A stretch of DNA of 28,679 nucleotides, from positions 1 through 28,679 of the IMG/VR virus record IMGVR_UViG_3300030450_001163; one strand, written 5' to 3'. Position numbers and translations under genes: made by a program. Numbering within the stretch: position 1 is the stretch's first letter; every line of letters begins with the position of its first letter. The notes under the pieces were generated by a model that did no database searches, was not told where the DNA came from, and saw only the letters and a list, made by a program, of their open reading frames with translations. Origin of the DNA: a virus. Shown here in pieces: positions 1 through 9,259 of this stretch.

Positions 1-77
1 CAACAGCTTATATTAAGAACAACAGATAAAGTCTATTTAGACTATAATCCTTCAGACCCCTATAGTTGGATATATGA
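1..77. repeat. Left copy of 77-bp terminal direct repeat (circular closure)
   Basis: Bases 1-77 are identical to 28603-28679. The terminase reading frame continues without a break across the join, so this is the overlap of a circular contig. A length of exactly 77 matches a commonly used de Bruijn k-mer size and therefore looks like an assembly overlap, not a biological terminal repeat (inference). Confidence 0.95.
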
Positions 78-762
78 GAAAGTATTAACAAGAGATGATT
101 GTACATTTATCAAATCAACATATAAAGCAAATCCATTCTTAGATAAAGATACAATAGCAGAAATAGAAAGACTAAAAGACATAGACCCTGACTATTGGCG
201 TGTTTATGGAATGGGTGAAATAGGTTCTATACAAACAATGATATTTAGAAACTTTGACTTAGTAGATGAAGTGCAAGGAAAGCTACTTGGATTTGGATTA
301 GATTTCGGCTTTACTAATTCACCAACAGCATTAGTAGCAGTATATCAATCAGATGATAATTTATACATCAAAGAAATGCTTTATGAAAAGAGATTGACTA
401 ACATGGACTTAGCTAACAAACTAAAAGAATTTAGAATAGATAGGCAATCAGAAATAGTTGGAGATTCAGCAGAGCCTAAATCCATAGAAGAAATATATAG
501 ACAAGGATTTAATATCAAACCTGCTAAGAAAGGCGCAGGAATACATTTAGGCATAGATATAATGAGAAGATATAAGTTGCATATTACTAAAGACAGTTTA
601 AATGCAATCAAAGAATTTAGAGGTTATAAATGGGCAACAGACAAGAATGGCGATGTTCTTAATACACCTGTTAAAGTTAACGACCATTTAATTGATGCAA
701 CAAGATATCTATGTTTAAATAAGCTAAGTATTAACCATAGTGGGAAATACTATATATTGTAG
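1..762 (+). CDS. terL: Terminase large subunit, C-terminal part (continues from 28207-28679)
   Basis: ATP-driven DNA packaging motor and headful or cos nuclease. This segment is open from base 1 in frame 1 and is the direct continuation of the ATPase half at the window's right end; the joined protein is about 385 residues. It carries the RNase H-like nuclease domain: an acidic GLDFGFTNSPTALV motif near base 295, a second acidic motif IVGDSAEPKSI, and a terminal DHLIDATRY motif supplying the third acidic position. An internal ATG at 211 would remove the linker from the ATPase domain and is not the true start. The next gene follows after 35 bases containing a promoter-like motif. Confidence 0.93.
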   Translation, partial: QQLILRTTDKVYLDYNPSDPYSWIYEKVLTRDDCTFIKSTYKANPFLDKDTIAEIERLKDIDPDYWRVYGMGEIGSIQTMIFRNFDLVDEVQGKLLGFGLDFGFTNSPTALVAVYQSDDNLYIKEMLYEKRLTNMDLANKLKEFRIDRQSEIVGDSAEPKSIEEIYRQGFNIKPAKKGAGIHLGIDIMRRYKLHITKDSLNAIKEFRGYKWATDKNGDVLNTPVKVNDHLIDATRYLCLNKLSINHSGKYYIL

Positions 763-795
763 AAAAAACAAATTATGAACTTTTATATTTATTAG
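757..795 (+). promoter_or_regulatory. Promoter-like motif before the tail genes
   Basis: TATATTTATTAG lies at 784-795, two bases before the ATG at 798. A TTG at 757-759 could be the -33 element, though its spacing of 24 is slightly long. The box resembles the flavobacterial -7 element TAnnTTTG except for the final base. The same 11-12-mer precedes the genes at 9260, 10296 and 27153. Confidence 0.5.
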
Positions 796-797
796 TA

Positions 798-1379
798 ATG
801 AAAGAGGTTAAATTGACAATACCTGATAAGTGGTCTGATATAACAATAGGCACTTATCAAAAATATGTGAAAATACAGAATGGCAAGGGAAGTGAGAAAA
901 ATAAGATTGTAAAGAGCTTGGCTTTATTATGCGGCACAAGTCCATTTATAGTAAAGAAAATGGCTTACAAAGATTTATTAGAGATAATGTCTATCATTAA
1001 AACAATGATTGATACTGAGCCTGACAAAGAAGAGTTTAGAAAGGTATTTAAATTTAAAGATGAAGAATATGGATTCTGTCCTAATCTTAGTAACATTAGC
1101 ACAGGAGAATATATAGATTTAGAAAACTATTGCAAAGAACCTATAGAGAACTTGCATATTATTATGTCAATACTTTATAGAAAGATAAATTTTTCTAGGG
1201 GAGAGAGATATAGTATAGAAGATTATAACCCTGATGAATTTAAAGAAGAACTATTTAAGGATTGTCCAATGGATATAGCACTTAACTGTCTAGGTTTTTT
1301 TTTGACTTTAGGAAGCGAATTGGCGAAGATTTCGCACAACTATTTACAAGCTCTGCAAACCAAACAACAGAAGGCGTAA
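798..1379 (+). CDS. Tail assembly chaperone (gpG-like, zero-frame product)
   Basis: A 193-residue protein, the first gene after the terminase. By position and by its link to a -1 frame extension it is the tail assembly chaperone that coats the tape measure before tail tube polymerisation, like lambda gpG. I do not recognise a specific family from its sequence alone. A run of nine T (1295-1303) near its 3' end allows a -1 shift that replaces the last 24 residues with a 79-residue tail ending at 1543. The role comes mainly from architecture: short overlapping second ORF, slippery run, and neighbouring tail genes. It starts two bases after the TATATTTATTAG motif, suggesting a leaderless or very short-leader mRNA. 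Confidence 0.7.
   Translation: MKEVKLTIPDKWSDITIGTYQKYVKIQNGKGSEKNKIVKSLALLCGTSPFIVKKMAYKDLLEIMSIIKTMIDTEPDKEEFRKVFKFKDEEYGFCPNLSNISTGEYIDLENYCKEPIENLHIIMSILYRKINFSRGERYSIEDYNPDEFKEELFKDCPMDIALNCLGFFLTLGSELAKISHNYLQALQTKQQKA
1295..1304 (+). other. Predicted -1 programmed ribosomal frameshift site
   Basis: Zero-frame codons are GGT TTT TTT TTG ACT. The heptamer T TTT TTG (1298-1304) fits the X XXY YYZ slippery rule, and T TTT TTT (1295-1301) also would. The -1 frame has a stop (TAA at 1283-1285) just before this site and is then open to 1543, so the shift window is only about 95 bases and contains this run. The fusion would be about 248 residues. Confidence 0.72.
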
Positions 1380-1381
1380 GT

Positions 1382-1543
1382 ATGCAATCTAAATGGGGGT
1401 GGTATAACATCCTTTATTCTTTATCTAATAGTATTCTAGACATAGAAAAAATAACAAGATTACCAATCTTAGAAGTACTTACATATTTAGCATTTACTCA
1501 AGATTATAACAATAAACAAAGAAGCAATTATGATAACTTTTAG
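1382..1543 (+). CDS. T-like extension of tail chaperone (made by -1 frameshift)
   Basis: A 53-codon frame in the -1 register of the chaperone. From the first ATG it encodes 53 residues, but the frame is open back to 1286, so it most likely is read as a G-T type fusion from the upstream gene and not independently. The KWGWYNILYSLS segment followed by a helix with LPILEVLTYLAFTQD resembles the C-terminal part of gpGT-type chaperones, where an aromatic Trp/Tyr patch precedes a helix ending in Leu-Ala/Thr. It overlaps the start of the next gene by 14 bases. Confidence 0.65.
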   Translation: MQSKWGWYNILYSLSNSILDIEKITRLPILEVLTYLAFTQDYNNKQRSNYDNF

Positions 1544-2036
1544 AAATGCAGTAGGATTTTTGGAAAAAATCGCTGACAAGCATTATATGATAAACAGCTT
1601 TCATTGTGGTTTTATGGATGAAGTTGATATTAACAAACTAGGTGCAACAGATTATGTTATTCTATATGCCGAGCCGGGAACTGCAACAATAGACAAGGGT
1701 GTAATGACTTATAATTTTACAGTCTATGTTTTAGATATGATTAATAATGAAGATTCAGTATTCCAAGCAAATGCGGTGAGTGAACCAATTTTGGAAAAAG
1801 AGGGAAGAACAGACGCATTAAATGAAAACTTGCAAATCCTACAAGATGTTATAAATGAATTTCATCAGAACTTATATTCTACAAGTTGGGTTGATGATGA
1901 AGTAGTTTTAGACTTGCCTATTAATTGTGAACCATTCACAGCTAGATTTGATAATCTTTTAACAGGTTGGTCAGCATCAATAAGTATGCAAGTAAATAAC
2001 ACCAACAATCTGTGCATTGTACCAATTGATAGCTAA
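1530..2036 (+). CDS. Putative tail terminator / neck protein
   Basis: 168 residues with an alternating beta and helix pattern (MITFRNAVGFLEKIADKH at the start, then beta strands). I do not recognise a firm family. Its size and its position between the chaperone and a gp10-like neck protein fit a tail terminator or head-tail joining protein. It starts inside the frameshift extension and its TAA stop shares one base with the next ATG (TAATG), so the cluster is translationally coupled. Confidence 0.5.
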   Translation: MITFRNAVGFLEKIADKHYMINSFHCGFMDEVDINKLGATDYVILYAEPGTATIDKGVMTYNFTVYVLDMINNEDSVFQANAVSEPILEKEGRTDALNENLQILQDVINEFHQNLYSTSWVDDEVVLDLPINCEPFTARFDNLLTGWSASISMQVNNTNNLCIVPIDS

Positions 2037-2614
2037 TGGAACTAAAAAACACAATACAAGCGATGCAGAAACTCGGTGGCAATGTTGTCAAAGAGGGTAG
2101 AAGTGTTCTTAGAAAGGATAAAAAAGCAAATGGAACACTATACAATGACTTTGACTATTTAGTTACAGCAGGAAAAAATAGTGTAACATTAGAATTTGAA
2201 TTTGGTGGTGCTGAAGATTATTGGGCGTTTGTAGATGAAGGTGTAAAAGGTGCAGGTGGTTTTAAGGGTAGTGGTAGAATGAGAGGACAAGGAAGTCCTT
2301 TTAGATTTGGTAGTGGTAAGTCTAAAGGCAAATGGCCACAGTTTACAAGTGCAATACAAAAGTGGATTAAAAAAAAAGGAATAAAAGGTAGAGTAGATAG
2401 TAAATGGAAAAGTGCAGGAAATAAAGGGGGACAATTTATAACTAATAAAAGTTTAGGGTTCTTAATACAAAGAGCAATATATCAAAGAGGTTTAACAAGG
2501 ACTCAGTTCTTTAGCAAACCTTTTGAACAACAATTAAAAAAACAAACAGATGCTATTGTAGAAGCATTTGGAGATGATTTAGAAAAACAATTAGAAACAG
2601 TAATAGGAAAATAA
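2036..2614 (+). CDS. HK97 gp10-like neck / tail completion protein
   Basis: 192 residues, basic and glycine-rich in the middle. An N-terminal helix is followed by beta strands (VTLEFEFGGAEDYWAFVDEG) in which the AFVDEG segment corresponds to the conserved YWxxVEFG-type motif of HK97 gp10-like proteins. The C-terminal helix contains FFSKPFEQQLKKQ, also typical of that family. This family sits at the head-tail interface. Start is fixed by the TAATG overlap with the preceding gene, and only one base separates it from the next. Confidence 0.6.
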   Translation: MELKNTIQAMQKLGGNVVKEGRSVLRKDKKANGTLYNDFDYLVTAGKNSVTLEFEFGGAEDYWAFVDEGVKGAGGFKGSGRMRGQGSPFRFGSGKSKGKWPQFTSAIQKWIKKKGIKGRVDSKWKSAGNKGGQFITNKSLGFLIQRAIYQRGLTRTQFFSKPFEQQLKKQTDAIVEAFGDDLEKQLETVIGK

Positions 2615-2615
2615 T

Positions 2616-4073
2616 ATGGCATTATCATTCGTACAAACACCCGTTAACACAACATCAAAAGTTCCAGTCATTACCAATTGGACGCCCATTATTGGATATA
2701 TGCTTTATCAAGATGATATTAGTGGATTATCTTATTTTAAGTTAATTTTAGAAATTAGATTAGATGATGCTTCAGGAACATTATTAGCAAAACTAAAACA
2801 AAGAAGAAACGGTTATAGTGCAGATATTACAGCAAGTCCTCAAAGAGCAAGAGCATATTTTGACCTAAGAGATGTTGTTAACTCTCAATTAATAGATACT
2901 GTATTTGACCAAAATGCTACAGGGCAGCCTTTTAACACAATACATAAAGTTGGTGTTAATACTGCTGCAAAACCATTTAGTGTAAATGGGGATAGTGTAA
3001 CAGGACAAACACAAATACTAAAAATATATGTAAAAGGATATCAACAATCTAGCTCTAGTATTTTTGGTGTTCCTGCTGAAGATACAAGTGGAGCTGTTAA
3101 TAATACACTATATTATTTACAGGCTTCTTTACCATTATTAACAGCAAGAAGTGTTAGTACGGCTTATGTTCAGTCAGATGCATTTAATGTTTATAATTGC
3201 TCTAGTGCTACAGATTTATTTTTAAGTGATTTAGAAACTAGCGCAGGAGACTATAATTTAAGTGGATACATTAATTATGTGCAAGACACTGATTATCATA
3301 CAGTAGCCTTTTTAAATGACAATGCTAATTTTGATAGTGATATTGACCATATAGAAATAGCATATTACAATTCTGCAGGTTCGCTAATAAATAGTAAATA
3401 CTATATAGATAATATCTCTGCAAATGGCGGTGAAGCACCTACAGATGGCTCTTTAACTAACGCAGAAAGATTATTATATTTTGGTTGTGGTCCAGGAAAT
3501 TTAGAAGGACAAAGCGATACTTCTAGCGCAAAGCCTTCTAATAATTCTGGTTGGGCTTATTACACAATTAGAGGAACAGGAAACGACACGGGAACTATTG
3601 CATACAAAACGGCAACTTATTATTTTATAAAACAAGATGGTAGCTGTAAAGGCTTTAAAGTGCGTAGATTAGCTTGGCGTAATTCGGTAGGTGGTTATGA
3701 TTATTTTAATTTTAAAATGAAATCAACACAAACTATCAAAGTAGAAAGAAATAACTATAACTCCATGATTGGAACATTTAACAAATCTAGATGGAGATAC
3801 AATAATACTCAAAGAGGAAAAACAACTAGACAAACAACAGCTAGTTTAAGCGAAATACTAAATACTGATTGGATAACAGAACAAGACGCAAACTTATTAG
3901 AAAAGCTAATAATGTCTACAGATGTTTATGTTGTTGAAAATGCAGACACAGAATTTACACAAGGTGTACTTATTACAGACAGCACGTTTGTTAAAAAAAC
4001 AAAAGCAAATGATAATATGATTAAATACACAATAAACATAGAATACGCTAATCCTGTTAATACCAATTCATAA
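2616..4073 (+). CDS. Tail / baseplate structural protein
   Basis: 485 residues, rich in Thr, Ser, Asn and Tyr with a beta-strand pattern throughout and no signal peptide. Two large beta proteins between neck proteins and the tape measure are typical of Bacteroidota siphophages and are likely distal tail or baseplate components. The segment KGFKVRRLAWRNSVGGYDYF is a recognisable feature of this group of phage proteins. Stop and next start overlap (TAATG at 4071-4075). Exact role (Dit-like, hub or fibre base) cannot be fixed from sequence. Confidence 0.6.
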   Translation: MALSFVQTPVNTTSKVPVITNWTPIIGYMLYQDDISGLSYFKLILEIRLDDASGTLLAKLKQRRNGYSADITASPQRARAYFDLRDVVNSQLIDTVFDQNATGQPFNTIHKVGVNTAAKPFSVNGDSVTGQTQILKIYVKGYQQSSSSIFGVPAEDTSGAVNNTLYYLQASLPLLTARSVSTAYVQSDAFNVYNCSSATDLFLSDLETSAGDYNLSGYINYVQDTDYHTVAFLNDNANFDSDIDHIEIAYYNSAGSLINSKYYIDNISANGGEAPTDGSLTNAERLLYFGCGPGNLEGQSDTSSAKPSNNSGWAYYTIRGTGNDTGTIAYKTATYYFIKQDGSCKGFKVRRLAWRNSVGGYDYFNFKMKSTQTIKVERNNYNSMIGTFNKSRWRYNNTQRGKTTRQTTASLSEILNTDWITEQDANLLEKLIMSTDVYVVENADTEFTQGVLITDSTFVKKTKANDNMIKYTINIEYANPVNTNS

Positions 4074-7000
4074 TGAAGATAAGACTCGTTGCATATAGAA
4101 AAGCGACAAGTAGTGCTACCTCAGAGACTACTTATCAATTAGACCTACAAGAAGCTCCTAATATATCTTTAAATTATCAATTTTCAGATATTAAAGACCC
4201 TGCAACAAGAAAGGGGGGTTTTAGTCAAACTTTCAAATTACCTTTTACGGATAATAATAATCAATTTTTTCAAGATTGGTATAATGTAAATTTAGAAACT
4301 TTAGTTTTTACTACTAGAAAGAAATTTGATGCAACACTATTTGTGGGGACTGTACCACAGTTTGAAGGTTCTTTACAATTAAAAGCTGTATATCAAAAAG
4401 CTCAGGTTTATGAAGTAGTGTTAATGTCTACGGCATCAACATTATTCAGCGTAATAGGAGAGCAAAGATTAAAAGATGTTTTTCTAGAAGAGAGCGGTTC
4501 TTATATTGCGAGTTTTAACCACGTCTATGATGAAACTACTTTAGCTAAGTCATGGGGAAATACTTTAACAAATGCAGCAGGAGGTTCTTTATATGATAGC
4601 GATTCTTCAGTATCTAAAATAGTATATCCTCTTTCTGTTACTAGAGATAAATTTTACTATGACCCTAATGATACTAATGGAGTAGTAAGTAATATAAAGC
4701 GCTATCTAAGAATGGACCAATCTTTTGCTAGTGCTTGGAATGCGGGAGGGGGTAATTTAGCTTATAGCTATTCAGTACCTATAACTCAGTTTAGACCTGC
4801 TGTACAAATAAGAGCTATATTAAGACTGCTACTAGGAAGGGCAGGATTTACCTATACATCAACTTTTATTGATTCAGACCCTTTTAATAAAATCTTTATG
4901 ACTACAGCAAATCATATAGAAGTTCCTGTAGTGCCAACTGTAAATGCCAATCCTAGTGGATTTTCAGTAGTGGGAAATTCCTCTCAATGGGGGGCTTATT
5001 ACTTTACATCAGGCGAGTCACAAACCTTTTATGCAACGTATTCTCCTGATATGAATACACCATCAGCTAGCTGTACTGTTCCTAACGACCCTGATTCTAT
5101 ATGGGATTTGACTAATAATACTTTTGAGAAAAAAGATGTTACAATGTATCAATTAAGGCTAAAAACAATTATGAGAGGTTACAATGTTTCCATGCCTACC
5201 CTTGGTAGTCTGGGAATAAGAGTTAGAGCTAAAATGTATCTTGTAATAGATGGGAATGTAGATTATAATCAATCTGTAGATACTATAACCACATACCTGA
5301 GCCAATATGGGGGGGATACTTTTAGTGAGCTCCTTGACTTTACATTCGATATATCAGAAATGCCTGTAGGCGCAAAAGCTCTTATTTCAATAAGGGTTAA
5401 TAGCTTTACCGGATGGGACCAAGACGCTTCATCTTCTCTTATCTTAGGTTACTATACTGATTTAAGTAATGATTATGATTTGGCTTGTGGAAATTCCTAT
5501 TCTAGTGCAAGAATAGATTGGATTGGATATAGCACCACCAACATTTTTAATAAAACTGTAGATTTTCCTTCTTGCATAGACCCTGAAATTACTCAGAAAG
5601 CCTTTTTAAAAGACATAATACAAAGATTTAATTTAGTAGTAGTGCCAGACCCTAATGACCCAAATAATTTACTTATAGAGCCTTATAATGACTTTATTGC
5701 TAGTGGTAACATACAGTATTGGACAGACAAGCTAGATACCTCCAAAGAAGTAGTAGTTAAAGATACTACAGAAATGCAAAAAAAGACAATACACTTAACA
5801 GACCAAGAAGATGAAGATTTATACAACAAATCTATAAGAGAGCGATATCCTGCTGTTAATGTTTATAGTCACCTAAAACAACAAAACTCTACAAATGACT
5901 TTGCAACAGGAGAATTTACAGTTGATACGATATTCTCACCATTTATCAATGGGCAAGTTTTTGCTAGTGAAAATGAAGAGCTAGGAACATTCTTGCCTAA
6001 TATGGCAGTACATTATGAAAGAAGCTATGAAACCAATGATGGAGTTTCAACTATTTCTATTGCTAAAACTAAACCCAAGCTTTTTTATTATCCAGGTTCA
6101 GCAACTACTGTAAAGGATTTAGATGGTGCTACACAGACTTATTATCTACATAATACTGCTAGTGGTACTACAACTGCTTATAGTTTTACTACATATCCTA
6201 AGTGTACCCCTTATGTACTTACTAATTCAAATACTAGCTCTTTAGACTCAACAACAAATTCCCTTCATTGGAACTCTACTCCTCCATTAGTAGGAAACTT
6301 GTCTGTATTTCAATATGGCTATGATTATGGAAATTGGTATAATAACACTTTATACGGTAAGTATTGGAAAAGTTATCTTGATAATATATACAGCCAAGAT
6401 GCTAGAATAATGGAATGTTATCTTAATCTTAATGAGGTAGATATATATAATTTTAGTTTTAAAGACGAAATTTTCATAAAAGATAGTTATTGGAGGTTAT
6501 TAAAAATAGAGAACTATCAGGTTAACGCACAAGCTTCTACAAAAGTTACTTTAATAAAAGTTTTAGATACTTTTGAAACTGCTGAGGATTGTAATTATGT
6601 TCTTGGATTTATTGGAACTTCAAACCTTTTGTCTAATCAGTATTTCATGTGGTGTCCAGATACTGACCCAGGGTGTGAGCCTTTAATAACAGGAACTGGT
6701 TTAGGTATTTATGCAAACCCATCATGCTGTATAAATAATGGAGGAGAGATTGCTTGGCAATATACTGCCTACGCAGATGATGGCCTATATCCTTGTCTGG
6801 CTAATTCAGGCAGCCTACCTGTAAGGCTTAAAAGTATATATACATCACGGTCTATATTACAAACAGGAACAACGAAGACTTTTATTAGTAATATAATAGG
6901 AGGACTCAACAGAGCTTTAGTTAGAGGTGTAGATAACACTAAATATAGTCAAAGGATTCTGCCTGATGTTGGTGATGATATTGTTATAAAATATAAAAAT

Positions 7001-7537
7001 CTTACTCTGGGTGGTGAAGCTAATATAAGAGGTGAATCACATAGAATAGTTCTATCAGGTATGACCACAGGAAATACTACAGGGTATGCCTATCCTGGAG
7101 GTGATAAACAAGCTACTCCATTATTTATGCCTGATGATTCTAATATCATAGTAAGGGTAAAAGGGGTTGGTACTGTAGTAGGAGGAACGAGCACTACATA
7201 TCCTGTTGGAGCATCAGAAGGCGTTGCTTATTATACTGCTTTTATTATTTCTAATGGAACAGCTACTCAGTTAAGTACAGCAGGTGGTGTACAAGAATTT
7301 AACCTTAGAGGAGCTGTATCACAGGCTTGTACTTTATATATTGATATGAATGAAGGAGCATTAAGATTTGGGTTAAACGATAGTCAGACAGATACCATAA
7401 GAACATGGGTTTTAACAGCAGATATAGATGTTAACGAAATACCTAGTTTAAGCCTTCCTTATGATGAAAATTGGGCATTATACCAAAATGGTATATTAAT
7501 AGAATTACAAAACGGAGACTTTTTAATATGGAATTAA
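4073..7537 (+). CDS. Large tail tip / baseplate protein (possible receptor-binding)
   Basis: 1154 residues, the largest protein in the genome. The N-terminal 70 residues (LDLQEAPNISLNYQFSDIKD, then a segment ending in QTFKLPFTDNN) match the opening of tail-tip proteins common in Bacteroidota phages. The middle is beta-rich. The C-terminal third (about residues 800-1154) has clustered cysteines (DTDPGCEPL, NPSCCINNGG) and Gly/Thr-rich strands like a receptor-binding or carbohydrate-binding tip, which is inference. It is adjacent to the tape measure in a tail module. A small gene starts 10 bases before its end. Confidence 0.62.
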   Translation: MKIRLVAYRKATSSATSETTYQLDLQEAPNISLNYQFSDIKDPATRKGGFSQTFKLPFTDNNNQFFQDWYNVNLETLVFTTRKKFDATLFVGTVPQFEGSLQLKAVYQKAQVYEVVLMSTASTLFSVIGEQRLKDVFLEESGSYIASFNHVYDETTLAKSWGNTLTNAAGGSLYDSDSSVSKIVYPLSVTRDKFYYDPNDTNGVVSNIKRYLRMDQSFASAWNAGGGNLAYSYSVPITQFRPAVQIRAILRLLLGRAGFTYTSTFIDSDPFNKIFMTTANHIEVPVVPTVNANPSGFSVVGNSSQWGAYYFTSGESQTFYATYSPDMNTPSASCTVPNDPDSIWDLTNNTFEKKDVTMYQLRLKTIMRGYNVSMPTLGSLGIRVRAKMYLVIDGNVDYNQSVDTITTYLSQYGGDTFSELLDFTFDISEMPVGAKALISIRVNSFTGWDQDASSSLILGYYTDLSNDYDLACGNSYSSARIDWIGYSTTNIFNKTVDFPSCIDPEITQKAFLKDIIQRFNLVVVPDPNDPNNLLIEPYNDFIASGNIQYWTDKLDTSKEVVVKDTTEMQKKTIHLTDQEDEDLYNKSIRERYPAVNVYSHLKQQNSTNDFATGEFTVDTIFSPFINGQVFASENEELGTFLPNMAVHYERSYETNDGVSTISIAKTKPKLFYYPGSATTVKDLDGATQTYYLHNTASGTTTAYSFTTYPKCTPYVLTNSNTSSLDSTTNSLHWNSTPPLVGNLSVFQYGYDYGNWYNNTLYGKYWKSYLDNIYSQDARIMECYLNLNEVDIYNFSFKDEIFIKDSYWRLLKIENYQVNAQASTKVTLIKVLDTFETAEDCNYVLGFIGTSNLLSNQYFMWCPDTDPGCEPLITGTGLGIYANPSCCINNGGEIAWQYTAYADDGLYPCLANSGSLPVRLKSIYTSRSILQTGTTKTFISNIIGGLNRALVRGVDNTKYSQRILPDVGDDIVIKYKNLTLGGEANIRGESHRIVLSGMTTGNTTGYAYPGGDKQATPLFMPDDSNIIVRVKGVGTVVGGTSTTYPVGASEGVAYYTAFIISNGTATQLSTAGGVQEFNLRGAVSQACTLYIDMNEGALRFGLNDSQTDTIRTWVLTADIDVNEIPSLSLPYDENWALYQNGILIELQNGDFLIWN

Positions 7538-7701
7538 AGAAATATATAGAATCAACAACAAAGATAATTATGCCTTCTATTGACCACTTACAGTTAGTAG
7601 AGTATAAGAATAAAGAATTGGACTTTGCTTATGGTATGGAACAATACCACACAAGTTTTAAAAGAATGATTAAGCAATTAATAAGAATAATTTTTAGATA
7701 G
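7528..7701 (+). CDS. Small protein of unknown function before the tape measure
   Basis: 57 residues beginning MELKKYIESTTKIIMPSIDH, with a basic C-terminus rich in Ile, Lys and Arg. I chose the ATG at 7528, which overlaps the previous stop by 10 bases; an earlier in-frame ATG at 7471 would lie deep inside the preceding gene. Ends five bases before the tape measure. No recognisable domain. Confidence 0.5.
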   Translation: MELKKYIESTTKIIMPSIDHLQLVEYKNKELDFAYGMEQYHTSFKRMIKQLIRIIFR

Positions 7702-7706
7702 ATAAT

Positions 7707-9227
7707 ATGTCACAAAAGAAAACAATAATAATAGATGTAGATGCTAAAGATGGTATCAAGCAAGTAGACAACCTAAAAAAAGGAGTTGAAGGAGTAGATA
7801 CTTCTTCTAAAGGAGCAAAAACAGGTTTAGGAGGAATGACAGGAATGACAAAAAAACTAGGTGTTGCATTTAAAGCGCTTGGCATTGGTCTTATTGTAGC
7901 TGCTTTTATGAAGCTAAAAGATATATTTAGTGGTAATATAGAAACAGCTAGAGCTTTTGAAAGAGTGACATCACAGCTTAGTGCTGCCTTTGATGTTATA
8001 AGAGATAGGGCTGAGGATTTTATTAAATCACTAATAAAATTAAAAAATCCACTTAAAGCATTTAAAGAGGCATTTACAGGTACAACAGCAGAAATAAAAG
8101 AAGAAACTAAAGCAATGGGCGATTTAACAACGCAGTTGCAAAAAGTAAGAGATGAAGAGAGAGATATGCTGTTAATTAGAGCAAAAGCTAACAAGATTAT
8201 AGCAGAATCTAGGCTATTAGCAGAAGATGATACCAAGTCAATGGAAGAAAGATTAGCGGCATTAAAAGCAGCAGTAGCAGAAGAAAAAAGAGTAGCAGAT
8301 ATGGAGGTTGCTACACAAAAAAAGAAGGTTGATACACTACAGGCGGTGATTGATTTAGGAAAATCAAGCGAGGAAGACATTGCAGAATTAGCGGCTGAAA
8401 GAGCAAGATTGATTGAACTTCAAACAGCATCAGTATTAAAACAAAAAAGAGTAGCTGCTGAAATAGGCACATTTACAAATCAAATTGCTAAAAAAGAAGA
8501 AAAAATTGAAACAGATAGATTAGCAAGAATAGAATTAAATAATGCAGCTAAAGAGTTAGGACTTCAAATTACTGAAGAGATGACTAATAAAGAAGTAGAT
8601 GCTTTAATTAAAAAGAAAGAGAAAGAATTAGAAGTTGAACAAAAAGCAGCAGAGAAGCTCAAAATATTTAATGAAAAAGAAGCAGAAAAACTAAAAAAAC
8701 AAAAGGAGAAAGAAGCTGCTGCTGATTTGAAGATTCAAAAAGCTAAAATAGCTGCTCGAAAAGCTGCCGAAATACAGGGCGCAAAAATGCTTTTAGGAAC
8801 ATTAGGAAAATTAGCTGGAGAGGGAACTGCCGCGGCTAAAGCAACGGCTGTAGCACAAATTTTAATTAATTCTGCACAAGGTGTATCAGCAGCTATAAAA
8901 GCAGGAGCAGGTATTCCTTTTCCTGGAAATTTAGCTGCAATCGCAACAGGTGTAAGTACCGTTCTAGGGGGAATAGCTAGTGCAAAAGCTGTATTAAGTA
9001 AAGTAGAAGGACCAGACGAAGGGATTGATGATGATGTTTCAGACGTTAATGTCGATAGTACAAGTATAGCACAATCGGGCTTAACAGGACAGATACCTCA
9101 ATTTGAAGGAATCTTTGGAACACCAGGACAAACAGGACAACAACCTGTTCAGGCTTTTGTAGTAGAAAATGATATTAGTAATGCACAAGCATTGCAAAGC
9201 GAATTAGAAATACAAGCAACTTTGTAA
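7707..9227 (+). CDS. Tape measure protein (short)
   Basis: 506 residues, Ala/Lys/Glu-rich. An N-terminal amphipathic part contains a hydrophobic helix (about residues 51-70, LGVAFKALGIGLIVAAFMKL). A long coiled coil spans about 125-350. The C-terminal hydrophobic Gly/Ala segment (about 365-435) may insert in the membrane during DNA ejection. This is the classical tape measure pattern. At about 1.5 angstrom per residue it predicts a tail of roughly 75 nm. Alanine and glutamate codons dominate, which produces a long spurious open frame on the other strand. Confidence 0.82.
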   Translation: MSQKKTIIIDVDAKDGIKQVDNLKKGVEGVDTSSKGAKTGLGGMTGMTKKLGVAFKALGIGLIVAAFMKLKDIFSGNIETARAFERVTSQLSAAFDVIRDRAEDFIKSLIKLKNPLKAFKEAFTGTTAEIKEETKAMGDLTTQLQKVRDEERDMLLIRAKANKIIAESRLLAEDDTKSMEERLAALKAAVAEEKRVADMEVATQKKKVDTLQAVIDLGKSSEEDIAELAAERARLIELQTASVLKQKRVAAEIGTFTNQIAKKEEKIETDRLARIELNNAAKELGLQITEEMTNKEVDALIKKKEKELEVEQKAAEKLKIFNEKEAEKLKKQKEKEAAADLKIQKAKIAARKAAEIQGAKMLLGTLGKLAGEGTAAAKATAVAQILINSAQGVSAAIKAGAGIPFPGNLAAIATGVSTVLGGIASAKAVLSKVEGPDEGIDDDVSDVNVDSTSIAQSGLTGQIPQFEGIFGTPGQTGQQPVQAFVVENDISNAQALQSELEIQATL

Positions 9228-9255
9228 ACAAAAAAACGAACTTTATATTTATTAG
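9222..9255 (+). promoter_or_regulatory. Predicted promoter for protease gene
   Basis: TTG at 9222-9224 (part of TTTG) and TATATTTATTAG at 9244-9255 are separated by 19 bases, fitting the flavobacterial TTG-N17-23-TAnnTTTG pattern except for the last base. The ATG at 9260 lies four bases after the motif, implying a leaderless or very short-leader transcript. Confidence 0.6.
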
Positions 9256-9259
9256 TGTT

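Noticed and set aside
1-77. Long terminal repeat as a biological DTR
   Set aside because: The repeat is exactly 77 bases, lies inside the terminase coding frame and reads through cleanly when collapsed; it fits an assembly k-mer overlap better.
1380-1543. Chaperone region as a frameshifted pseudogene
   Set aside because: The second frame is open, short and ends at a gene overlap; a slippery heptamer at the right place explains it as programmed.
7694-8380. 228-codon open frame on the - strand
   Set aside because: It lies wholly opposite the tape measure gene and its Ser/Ala/Leu-rich composition is the complement of Lys/Ala/Glu codons; it is a shadow.
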